From Verrucomicrobiota bacterium (GTDB lineage Bacteria > Verrucomicrobiota > Verrucomicrobiia > Limisphaerales > UBA8199): a stretch of 19,231 nt of DNA. Position 1 is the first letter of the stretch. Each line of letters begins with the position of its first letter. Below are positions 1 through 7,055 of this stretch, piece after piece. Where the stretch lies: positions 1-19,231 of the forward strand of contig JAPLUA010000622.1 in assembly GCA_026397855.1 (NCBI GenBank). Direction: 5' to 3'. The position numbers and the translations under genes are program-made. Below the pieces are notes generated by a model. It was not told where the DNA came from, did not search any database, and saw only the letters and a list, made by a program, of their open reading frames with translations.

Positions 1-1258
1 ACGCCGCGAGCTTCGCATCGGTATTATTAGTTGGCTGATGAAGTTGACCGATAGCCGCCCCGTACCAGTTTGACAGAACGACGTCCGGGGCTTTCGGCGA
101 TGGCGGAATGAGGTCCGCCAGCGAGGCGGGCGACAGGGAACGGGCGGTCTGAATGAGGTTGTCCGCTTCGTTTTGAAGCCTGTTGCGATTAGTATTAACG
201 GCATCCGATACGGGGGAAACAGAGGCGAGCAACTCTTTGGCGGCTATGTAGGTTTGCAGCTCTGTTGGATTGAAGAGCGCCCATTGCAGCTTGGCATCCA
301 GTTCTTTTAGCTGGGCACCCTGACGGGCCGCGATGCCATCTTTCATGCCTTCAACCGCGGCAAGAGCGTTCTCCATATCGGTTGGTGCTGCCTTGGATTC
401 AGGAATCGCTTTGTCCAAGGTCTGGAGAACGGCAAGAACCATGGCGGCCCCATTTGTAAGAATGGCTGGATCGGATGCGGTGGCGAGGGCGGTTTCTTTC
501 CATTGCAGGAACTGCTTGAGGGCGGAGCCGGAGTCCGAACCGCCGAGAGTGAAGGCTGAGAGATAACACAGTTCAGCCAGTTCGGGCCGGGATTCTTTGG
601 CGAAGCGGTCTGCTGCGGAGAGGAGAGCCGAGTGCCTATCGGCGCGTTCCTTCGCCGGGCGAGCAAGCTCAAGTTGAACCACCTGCACCGTCGCGGCCAG
701 GCCAGCGAGTTGAGTCTGGAGTGAATTGGAGATGCCAGTCATGAGCTCTGCCACTTTGGTGGCAAGAGCCTGGTCGGCTTGTGATCGGAAGTCGTTTGAA
801 AGTCGGGTGGCGACTTCGCTTGCCTTGGCATTCAAGTTCTCAGCGAACTGGGCAGAAAGCATTACGGAATTGGAGCGAAATTGCTCTGTCTGAAGACGGT
901 AGTAGTTGGAAAGCTGTGCAGCGGCGGCTGACTCCTTGGCTGCGAACTGAGCCGAGAGCATCGCCGAGTTTGACGCGAATTGTTCCGTCTCCCGGCGGTA
1001 GATGTCGGAGATCTGCGTGGAAGCGGCTGCGCCCTTGGCATCGAGCTTCTCGGAAAAGCGGGAGAAGATCTCATCCGATTTGGCGTCCAGACGCTTTGAG
1101 GCTACCAAGGCGAAGAGGGCGGTGGACGCGATCAGGCCCCCGGCCAGGAAGGCGGAGGCCACGGCAGCGACGCCGAATCGTTTTGGCGAATCGGCGCTGT
1201 TGTTGACGGTTGACGGACGGCTATCTGGATTCGCCTGTTGCATGAAGTCATTCTGCAT
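1..1258 (-). CDS. Membrane-anchored coiled-coil protein, 3' end outside window
   Basis: An uninterrupted leftward frame starts at ATG 1258 and runs off the left edge, giving at least 419 residues without a stop. The N-terminus is polar, with one hydrophobic segment at about residues 28-53, so it looks like a signal anchor with the bulk outside the cytoplasm. Residues about 60-165 are alanine-rich heptad/hendecad-like sequence with a 33-residue internal repeat: SNSAMLSAQFA at 96-106 recurs as SNSVMLSAQFA at 129-139, each preceded by a Y-R-x-x-T-E-Q-F element. A period of 33 (3 x 11) fits a coiled coil. The rest is helical-looking and contains no enzyme motif I recognise. The gene lies 20 nt downstream of the HIRAN gene on the same strand, so they are probably cotranscribed. 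A second ATG five codons in is an alternative start, and there is no clear Shine-Dalgarno. Function is unknown. Confidence 0.85.
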   Translation of the reverse strand, partial: MQNDFMQQANPDSRPSTVNNSADSPKRFGVAAVASAFLAGGLIASTALFALVASKRLDAKSDEIFSRFSEKLDAKGAAASTQISDIYRRETEQFASNSAMLSAQFAAKESAAAAQLSNYYRLQTEQFRSNSVMLSAQFAENLNAKASEVATRLSNDFRSQADQALATKVAELMTGISNSLQTQLAGLAATVQVVQLELARPAKERADRHSALLSAADRFAKESRPELAELCYLSAFTLGGSDSGSALKQFLQWKETALATASDPAILTNGAAMVLAVLQTLDKAIPESKAAPTDMENALAAVEGMKDGIAARQGAQLKELDAKLQWALFNPTELQTYIAAKELLASVSPVSDAVNTNRNRLQNEADNLIQTARSLSPASLADLIPPSPKAPDVVLSNWYGAAIGQLHQPTNNTDAKLAA

Positions 1259-1278
1259 AAATTGTTTGATGTTGAAAG

Positions 1279-1758
1279 TCAAAAACGAGAAGAAGGGCTT
1301 GGCCCAGCGCACCCGTCGGCAGGCACCGGCTGCTGGGGCAGAAGAACCCTGACGTGGACCGCTTCCCACGGAGGGGCATCTGGGACTACGCGCCCCACCT
1401 CACATGCCAGGGGGAGGCTGTCTTGGAGCAAACGGCTGATGTGGCGGTTGCAGAACCGGGGAACGTAGCCCAGCTTGGCCGGGCCGGGGTGAATCTCCAC
1501 AGCGAAACTGTCGTGGGGGTTGTCCGGTTCCGGGCGGAGTGCCAGGCGGGTGCCTGGGGTGAGGGTTGGCAGGACGGCTGTGTCGGCGTAGTAGCGGAAG
1601 CCGGCAATCGCAAAGTCGTTCATCAGGACTTTGCGCACGGTCGGGGCCGGCGCAGCGGTGACTTGTCGTGCCGCCAGAACGGCGCCGGGGATCAGGGGGG
1701 ACTTCACCAGGAAACCGAGGAAGGCCCGGCGCGAATTATTGCACAGTTCATTCTTCAT
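1279..1758 (-). CDS. Tat-exported HIRAN-domain protein
   Basis: The 159-residue product carries a HIRAN domain at about residues 47-138. Visible hallmarks are the FAIAGFRYY opening strand, the EPDNPHDSFAVEI segment at 77-89 and LGYVPR at 96-101. Known HIRAN domains (for example in HLTF/Rad5) bind DNA 3' ends, and stand-alone bacterial forms are poorly characterised. The start at ATG 1758 is preferred over an ORF beginning at 1845 because it puts a twin-arginine motif (SRRAFLG, residues 9-15) and a hydrophobic stretch at the N-terminus. This predicts Tat export, which is odd for a DNA-binding fold. The gene is divergent from the WYL regulator and 20 nt upstream of the coiled-coil membrane gene. 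No good Shine-Dalgarno sits before the chosen ATG. The domain call is confident; export is inferred. Confidence 0.85.
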   Translation of the reverse strand: MKNELCNNSRRAFLGFLVKSPLIPGAVLAARQVTAAPAPTVRKVLMNDFAIAGFRYYADTAVLPTLTPGTRLALRPEPDNPHDSFAVEIHPGPAKLGYVPRFCNRHISRLLQDSLPLACEVGRVVPDAPPWEAVHVRVLLPQQPVPADGCAGPSPSSRF

Positions 1759-1780
1759 GCCGCCATTGTGGCAGATGGGG

Positions 1781-1799
1781 AGTGCCAAATACGGGCACT
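1781..1799. promoter_or_regulatory. Inverted repeat in divergent intergenic region, possible operator
   Basis: Perfect 6-bp arms AGTGCC (1781-1786) and GGCACT (1794-1799) flank a 7-nt AT-rich centre. The site lies just upstream of the HIRAN start, between it and the WYL regulator, where an autoregulatory operator would be expected. Assignment to the WYL protein is inference. Confidence 0.35.
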
Positions 1800-1832
1800 G
1801 GCCTAAAAAAAGTTTTCCACCTCCTTTTGGGG

Positions 1833-1862
1833 TTGAAGTGACCACGGGATGTATGGCATAAG
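1833..1862 (+). promoter_or_regulatory. Candidate promoter for the WYL-cyclase pair
   Basis: A TTGAAG box at 1833-1838 and CATAAG at 1857-1862 are separated by 18 nt and would start transcription about 14 nt before ATG 1883. The match to a sigma-70 type consensus is only moderate. Confidence 0.3.
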
Positions 1863-1882
1863 AGGCCGCACGAAAGCTTCTT

Positions 1883-2893
1883 ATGAAGAAAGTGAAGAGC
1901 GCACTTTACAGTCGGTTGCCGTGGGAACGGATGCTGAAGATTCATGAAAAGATCAAGACTGGGGGGTGGCCGAACTGCGTTCAGATGGCGGCGGAAATGG
2001 AGGTTGGGCTGCGGACCGTCAAACGGGATCTGGACTTCATGCGGGACAGGCTGCGGATGCCGATTGAGTACGACAACCGGCAACACGGCTTCTACTACAC
2101 CAAGCTGGTGGACAACCTGCCTAGCACACCGATGACGGAAGCCGAAATCTTCGCCATGTTGGTGGCGCACAAGGCCATTGCCCAATACCACGGGACGCCT
2201 TTTGAGCGGCCGTTGCAAATGGCGTTCAGGAAGATGGCCGGAATGTTGGACCGGGAAGAGCGATACAGCTTGGAAAACCTGCTAGAGGCGCTTTCGTTTC
2301 GGCCTTTTGCACCGGAAGACACGGATTTGCGGATTTTTCAGACCATCACGCGGGCGCTGCAAAGCAAGAGGGCGCTGCGGTTCAAATACCGGAACCTGGG
2401 GTCTAAGGCCGAGCAGGAACGGCTGACGCATCCCTACCATCTGGCCTGCATCGACAACCAGTGGTACCTGTTTGCCTTCGACGTGAGGCGCCAGGGCATG
2501 CGGACTTTTTCGCTTAGTCGGCTGACCGACCCGGAACTGACCGGGGAGCACTACAAGATGCCCAAGGACTTTGACCCGGACGAATACCTGAGCGGGAGCC
2601 TGAATGTGTTTAAGGGGCATGAGGATTTTGAAGTCGTCATCGAATTTGACTCGTGGGCCACGGACTTGGTCCGGGGCCGGCAGTGGCACGCCAGCCAGGT
2701 CTTTGAGGAACTGCCGGAAGGCGGGTCGCGGATGAAAATGCGACTCAACAGCGTGGAGAAAATCGAGCGGAGGATACGGAATTGGGGCGTGCATGCCACG
2801 GTGCTTGGGCCGCCACAACTGGTGGAAAGGATAGCGGAGACGACAGAGAAGCTGGCTAAACGATACCAGGGAGCGCGGACGGTGGCGATCTGA
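1883..2893 (+). CDS. WYL-domain transcriptional regulator
   Basis: The 336-residue protein has the full WYL-regulator layout. A winged HTH lies at about residues 14-72, with a recognition helix around VGLRTVKRDLDFMRD. A WYL domain at about 150-215 contains the name-giving W194-Y195-L196 within HPYHLACIDNQWYLFAFD, followed by the arginine-rich RTFSLSRL. A C-terminal WCX-like domain spans about 245-325. WYL domains are thought to sense nucleic acid or nucleotide ligands, and such regulators often control defence loci. The length is typical and the frame intact. It is divergent from the HIRAN gene and ends 14 nt before the cyclase-like gene, so the two are very likely one operon. The ATG at 1883 is the only convenient start; its Shine-Dalgarno is weak. 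The family call is secure, but the target and ligand are unknown. Confidence 0.93.
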   Translation: MKKVKSALYSRLPWERMLKIHEKIKTGGWPNCVQMAAEMEVGLRTVKRDLDFMRDRLRMPIEYDNRQHGFYYTKLVDNLPSTPMTEAEIFAMLVAHKAIAQYHGTPFERPLQMAFRKMAGMLDREERYSLENLLEALSFRPFAPEDTDLRIFQTITRALQSKRALRFKYRNLGSKAEQERLTHPYHLACIDNQWYLFAFDVRRQGMRTFSLSRLTDPELTGEHYKMPKDFDPDEYLSGSLNVFKGHEDFEVVIEFDSWATDLVRGRQWHASQVFEELPEGGSRMKMRLNSVEKIERRIRNWGVHATVLGPPQLVERIAETTEKLAKRYQGARTVAI

Positions 2894-2907
2894 AGAAAGG
2901 AAGGAAG

Positions 2908-3732
2908 ATGAAGGAATATTCGGAATACGTGACTACGTTCATTGATGTGCTGGGCTTCAAAAACCTGGTGGCAAAGAAAAGCGCCGAGGAAATCGGCGCC
3001 ATCCTATCGCGTCTTCATACCATGACGGAAGGCAGCGAGTACGAGAAGCTTGTCATGGGGCGCGGGACAATCGCATTCTCGGACTCGATCGTGAGGACCT
3101 CGGCGCTGGCGATGCCCAGCGGGGATGCCGCCAGGTATGGCATTCTCTTTCACGAACTGCTCAGTCTGGTCCACGCGCAAATGGATTTGATCGCGCGCCA
3201 TGGGGTATTCCTACGCGGAGCAGTGAGCATTGGCCAGGCTTACCACGAGGGGACAACCATTTTTGGACCTGGGCTGATCCGCGCTTACGAAACGGAAAGC
3301 GAACTGGCCCTGTTTCCGCGGGTCATCTTGGATCCGGTTGTTTTGAAGAAATACACGGAGGAGGGAAGCACACTAAAAGCAGGTTATCATAGCCTTAAGC
3401 AAGACACGGAATACGTGAGCAAGCTAGTAAGGGAAGACGCTGATGGGGTGTGGTTTGTGGACTACCTGAAAGCGGTCGCTTCCGAACTCGACGAACCTGA
3501 GGCCTATCCGGGAGTGGTGCTGCGCCACAAAGAAGCGATTCTCGAAGCGGCAAAAGGACAAGGGGCACTGAACAAGGTTTCCCAGAAGTACAACTGGCTG
3601 GCGCGGTACCACAATCGAGTGGCTGAAGAGATTGGGGCCGGATATTTCCGGGAGAACGGCGTTGCGATGGAGAGGGTACTCATCACGCCTAAGGAGATGC
3701 TCACGCTCACGGCTCTGGCGCGAGGACAGTAA
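2908..3732 (+). CDS. Class III nucleotide cyclase-like protein
   Basis: The 274-residue soluble protein has an N-terminal half that reads like a divergent class III adenylate/guanylate cyclase domain. FIDVLGFK at residues 11-18 matches the FxDIxGF metal-binding strand (D13). FSDSIV at 57-62 sits where the second metal-binding Asp occurs (D59). RGAVSIGQ at 103-110, followed by a glycine-rich stretch near FGPGLIRAYETES, matches the third conserved region. Residues after about 150 match nothing I recognise. No membrane segment or signal peptide is visible. A strong Shine-Dalgarno (AGGAAGG, from 2898) supports the start. The gene follows the WYL regulator by 14 nt. It could make a cyclic nucleotide signal, or be a fold relative that has lost activity. 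The fold is likely; catalysis and product are not established. Confidence 0.75.
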   Translation: MKEYSEYVTTFIDVLGFKNLVAKKSAEEIGAILSRLHTMTEGSEYEKLVMGRGTIAFSDSIVRTSALAMPSGDAARYGILFHELLSLVHAQMDLIARHGVFLRGAVSIGQAYHEGTTIFGPGLIRAYETESELALFPRVILDPVVLKKYTEEGSTLKAGYHSLKQDTEYVSKLVREDADGVWFVDYLKAVASELDEPEAYPGVVLRHKEAILEAAKGQGALNKVSQKYNWLARYHNRVAEEIGAGYFRENGVAMERVLITPKEMLTLTALARGQ

Positions 3733-3882
3733 GCGGCAGAGTCAGGCGGCCACGAGGAGCGGGCGGTGAGTAACCCTGGGAGTAAGTTTTTCGACCCTTC
3801 TTGGGTCGGTGCCTGTATTTGGCTCTGTCCGTCACTTCGGCTAGCGTCTCGCCCGCCCAGCCTGCACATCCCCAGACTGGAA

Positions 3883-3905
3883 AGGGCAGGCGGCACGCCT
3901 GCCCT
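3883..3905. repeat. GC-rich palindrome, dispersed-repeat type
   Basis: Perfect 9-bp arms AGGGCAGGC (3883-3891) and GCCTGCCCT (3897-3905) enclose a 5-nt loop. It sits between the convergent cyclase gene and carboxypeptidase remnant. It could act as a bidirectional terminator, but no T-run follows. From memory, this unit is a common intergenic repeat in Verrucomicrobiota. Confidence 0.6.
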
Positions 3906-3915
3906 ACTCTGAGGC

Positions 3916-4401
3916 TCATGCCTGCGCGCTTCCCGCCGGCGCCGCCAGGAGCAGGTGCATCATCTGCTCCGCTGCAGCGCGCGCAGCGCGCCGGACGAGT
4001 GCTGGATCTGTACCGTAGCCAAATTCGCAGGTGATGGCCGGGACATGGAACGTGGCCGCCGCCCACGACTTGCTGGTCGGCAGCCCGGCATTGTTGGTGA
4101 TGTCACGCAGGAAGTGAAAGTCCTGGCACTGCCGTTGAATGGCGTCCAGCCAGCGGTCGGTGAAGCCTTCAGATGATGTCGGCTGGGAACTGGCCTGTTC
4201 GTAGAACACATTTGTGTGGGTCGCGTGGAAGTCCAGAAAGAGAAACGGCCGCGCACCCGGCTGGGCGGCAAGCGACATCAACGCATCACGCGCCGCGACG
4301 GTCTCGGGTTGGGAGAACGGGCCCCAGTCGCGGTTCAAGTCCACCGCGCCCAGGCCGCTCCGGAAGTTGCATTGCCAAATGCAAACAGGGATGCCATACA
4401 T
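3916..4401 (-). pseudogene. M14 zinc carboxypeptidase remnant, 5' truncated
   Basis: Only the C-terminal half of an M14 carboxypeptidase is encoded. Present are VDLNRDWG with the following SQPET segment (substrate-binding Asn/Arg region), FLDFHATH (third zinc ligand His) and ITCEFGYGTD (region of the catalytic Glu). The N-terminal domain with the HxxE zinc motif is absent. Upstream the frame stays open to 4503, but that sequence does not resemble the family and overlaps the start of the opposite-strand racemase. The boundary of family-like sequence is near 4370-4400; I placed the 5' end at the ATG at 4401. Without HxxE it cannot bind zinc normally, so it is probably a decayed copy. An intact M14 gene lies about 1.2 kb to the right, but the two are not close in sequence, so recent duplication is not implied. 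Confidence 0.7.
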
Positions 4402-4418
4402 TCTCAACTGCAAATGGT

Positions 4419-5435
4419 ATGAGAGTATTGGGACAAATCCTGAACCGCTTCTTCCTGCTCGCGAGTCTGGCGACTGTCGGCCTTGTCGGAGCCGCGCCCG
4501 CAACTCCAGCCCCCCCGCTTGAACGTCTCCAGGCCCGCCAACATCTCAAGGTCCTCGTCACCGATTCGGGCCTGGGCGGCCTCTCCGTGTGCGGCGACCT
4601 GGAAAGAAAGGCGCTCGCGCGCAAGGCGTTCGAGTCGGTTGAGATCGTCTTCTGCAACGCGCTGCCCGAAGCGAACCTGGGCTACAACAACCTGGACACC
4701 CCGCAACGCAAGGCCCGCGTCTTCTCCGATGCGCTGGGCGGCATGGTCAAGTGGTATGAGCCCGACATCGTCCTGATCGCCTGCAATACCTTGTCGGTGG
4801 TGTATCCGGACACGGACATCTCCCGGACGCTCAAGATGCCGGTGGTTGGCATTGTTGATCTGGGCGTGGATATGATCGTGGGCCAACTGCATGAGCAGCC
4901 GGCAAGCTGCGCCGTGATCTTCGGGACCGAGACGACCATATCCGCGGGCACACATCGAACGAAGTGCCTGGCCAAAGGGATAGACAGCGCCCGGATCATC
5001 AATCAGCCGTGTGCCGATCTCGCGGCCGAGATCCAGACCAATCCGGGCGGCGAGGCTGCCGGGAACCTCATTGACCTGTATGTCGAGGAAGCGGTGAGCC
5101 ATTTGCCGAAGGGTAGCAACTGCGTCATTGCCGCGATGTGCTGCACGCACTACGGGTATTGCGCGGATCGGTTCACGCAGGCATTTGCGGCCGCCGGGAG
5201 AAAGGCCGAGATCGTCAACCCGAACGCGAAGATGGCGGACCTGCTATTCGCGCCGGGCATGGATCACCGATTCGCCGCCCCAAGCGTCTCGGTCAAGGTT
5301 GTCTCGCGGGCACTGCTATCCCCGGAAGAAACCCGCGCCATCAGCGCGCTGCTGGAAAAGGACTCGCCCAAAACGGCGGCGGCCCTCAGGCAATACGAGC
5401 GCAAAGCCGACCTCTTTCCATTTCGGCGGGAATAG
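4419..5435 (+). CDS. Exported Asp/Glu racemase family protein (MurI-like)
   Basis: The 338-residue protein keeps the cofactor-independent racemase signatures. DSGLGGLS at 49-56 supplies the conserved Asp-Ser. IACNTLS at 120-126 carries catalytic Cys122. CCTHYGY at 241-247 carries the second catalytic Cys (C242) and the adjacent Thr-His. The DTARxPYG loop of MurI is replaced by NALPEANLGY, so substrate preference may differ. The start ATG 4419 gives a classic signal peptide with hydrophobic core at about 9-26 and an AAPA-type cleavage region; upstream extension would add non-homologous sequence over the M14 remnant. Cytoplasmic MurI has no signal peptide, so export is notable. It is flanked by M14 carboxypeptidase genes, with a gamma-glutamyltransferase nearby. 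Family is firm; periplasmic location and substrate are inferred. Confidence 0.88.
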   Translation: MRVLGQILNRFFLLASLATVGLVGAAPATPAPPLERLQARQHLKVLVTDSGLGGLSVCGDLERKALARKAFESVEIVFCNALPEANLGYNNLDTPQRKARVFSDALGGMVKWYEPDIVLIACNTLSVVYPDTDISRTLKMPVVGIVDLGVDMIVGQLHEQPASCAVIFGTETTISAGTHRTKCLAKGIDSARIINQPCADLAAEIQTNPGGEAAGNLIDLYVEEAVSHLPKGSNCVIAAMCCTHYGYCADRFTQAFAAAGRKAEIVNPNAKMADLLFAPGMDHRFAAPSVSVKVVSRALLSPEETRAISALLEKDSPKTAAALRQYERKADLFPFRRE

Positions 5436-5570
5436 CCTCCAGCCCACGGAAGCCGGCTGAAGAAACAGCGGTAACACCTTCTCTTGGAGGGCTCGCGGAT
5501 CGTTATGCGGGAGTGTGCGGCACATCTCATCTAAACCTTCGAGCTGCTCTCCACCAATGAAGCGTAGCTG

Positions 5571-6983
5571 CTACGGTCTGGCGATAGCCAGCCGGAGATC
5601 AACTACCGTGCGGCTATGGTCAGCCGTCCACAGGTATAGCCGGAGGGGGATCTCGGCCCCGGGTTTGGCATCCTTTGAAACCTTCAGGGTAAACCCCTCC
5701 CGGATGGGGCAGGTCCGGTACTCGCTCGTGACCACCACGTCCGGGCTGAGGCTCGTCAGTACCGCATAGTCGCACGAGCCGGTGATCTGCGGCTTCCAGT
5801 GCTCGGTAGCGCCGGGTCTGAGCGGCAGCGCGGAGGTTGGGAGGTCGCACTTGGTCGAGCCTTCGCGGCGCACCGGCAGATCGGCGCAGCGGTCAATGAG
5901 GTAAAGCAGGGGCTCGCGGACGTTGTCGAGGTATTCCTGTTCCATGCGCGCGGGCGGGTCGTAGAAGGTGGCGCCGCCAATTTCCACGTTGAAGCTGTAA
6001 ACCCCGGCGGCGTAATAGGCGAACTGGAAGGACAGCCCGGTATCACCGCCGCGGGTGTCTGCGGGCGACGCGCCGGCCGGGGGCAGATTCGTGTAGGTGC
6101 GGTAACGCGACTTCTGCGCCGCGAAGATGCCGCGCATCATCGAAGCATAGCGGGCGTGTTCGCCTTCGATGAGAAACATCGGCTGGAAGATCGCCGCCAT
6201 GTGCGAGTGCATGTCCACGAACACCCGCACCGGGTGCGATTCCAGGAAAGCGGCCAGCGCCCGGGTCTCGGGTTCCGAGAGCGGCGCGGCGCCCTGGTAG
6301 GTGGCCGCGCCGGGCTTGAGGCTGCCGCCGCCCCAGCGGATCGCGAAGTTGCGGTTGAGATCAACTCCCAGCGCGCCGGCCGCGCCCTTCGACCGGTTCT
6401 TGCGCCAGTTTGCGCCCCGCGCCGTGCCGTCGCTCGCGCGCATGTCGTAAACCTTTCCGTCCACGTTGAGCACGGGGATCAGCCAGATCTGCCGCGTCTT
6501 GACCAGCCGCGTGATGCGTTCGTTGCGCCCGTAGCCGTCCAGCAGTTCCCCGCCCAGTCGCATGACGGCGATCTGTGGCTGCTGCTCCCGCGGATGAATG
6601 CCGCCCATCAGCAGGATCTGCGGTTTGTCGCCCTTGTTTCCGTCCGCATCGTCGGAAATCCGCAGGATGGGAATGTCGCGGCCTTCGGCGGTTTTGCCGA
6701 GGGATTCCTCGTGGATCAACTGGGGGTGCTCCCGCTTCCAGCGGTCAATCGTGCGCCGGATCTCGGCCCAGGTGTAGAAGTGCCCGGCGCTGCTGCCAGT
6801 GGTGTTGGTGCCCGCTTGCGGCAAAACAGCCGATGGAGGGCCGGACTCCACCCCGTGAACTGCTGCGCTGAACAGCACGATCAGCAGCAACAGACACCGG
6901 GTTGCGACGTGCCCCGTGAAGGATGGAAAGTTGCCCTGGAACAAGAGTGGGGTAGGGAGTCCCCCTTTAGTGGTTCGAGTCAT
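5571..6983 (-). CDS. Secreted M14 family zinc carboxypeptidase
   Basis: The 470-residue protein is a complete M14 metallocarboxypeptidase. Zinc ligands are H130 and E133 in GGIHPREQ and H259 in VDMHSH. The substrate-binding segment VDLNRNF is at 207-213, SEPETRA at 236-242, and the catalytic Glu is E334 in FNVEIGG. The peptidase domain spans about 68-365; the last 100 or so residues look like a beta-rich accessory domain. A hydrophobic stretch at 31-42 is a signal peptide preceded by an unusually long n-region, so the true start may be downstream of ATG 6983. It is convergent with the racemase gene, and its upstream leader contains the structured repeat block at 7010-7193. It would remove C-terminal residues from peptides outside the cytoplasm. 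Specificity cannot be read from the sequence. Confidence 0.92.
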   Translation of the reverse strand: MTRTTKGGLPTPLLFQGNFPSFTGHVATRCLLLLIVLFSAAVHGVESGPPSAVLPQAGTNTTGSSAGHFYTWAEIRRTIDRWKREHPQLIHEESLGKTAEGRDIPILRISDDADGNKGDKPQILLMGGIHPREQQPQIAVMRLGGELLDGYGRNERITRLVKTRQIWLIPVLNVDGKVYDMRASDGTARGANWRKNRSKGAAGALGVDLNRNFAIRWGGGSLKPGAATYQGAAPLSEPETRALAAFLESHPVRVFVDMHSHMAAIFQPMFLIEGEHARYASMMRGIFAAQKSRYRTYTNLPPAGASPADTRGGDTGLSFQFAYYAAGVYSFNVEIGGATFYDPPARMEQEYLDNVREPLLYLIDRCADLPVRREGSTKCDLPTSALPLRPGATEHWKPQITGSCDYAVLTSLSPDVVVTSEYRTCPIREGFTLKVSKDAKPGAEIPLRLYLWTADHSRTVVDLRLAIARP

Positions 6984-7009
6984 TGGATGCGATTTGGGCC
7001 AAAGCCCAC

Positions 7010-7030
7010 AAGCCGAGTGAACTCCGGCTT
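7010..7030. repeat. Hairpin in the leader of the M14 gene
   Basis: AAGCC and GGCTT arms enclose GAG/CTC with one bulged base, leaving a short TGAA loop. It begins 27 nt from the M14 start codon, so it would lie in that gene's 5' leader, and it adjoins the four-hairpin repeat. A smaller GGGC-CAAA-GCCC hairpin lies just beside it. Confidence 0.45.
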
Positions 7031-7055
7031 AGTGCCCACGGTCGCAAGTGCTGTG

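Noticed and set aside
1818..1827. Perfect Shine-Dalgarno-like AAAGGAGGTG on the minus strand
   Set aside because: No ATG, GTG or TTG lies at a suitable distance downstream, and the HIRAN start that yields a Tat signal is 60 nt away.
4173..4418. Upstream extension of the racemase frame
   Set aside because: It has no racemase similarity and overlaps the M14 remnant; ATG 4419 begins a good signal peptide.
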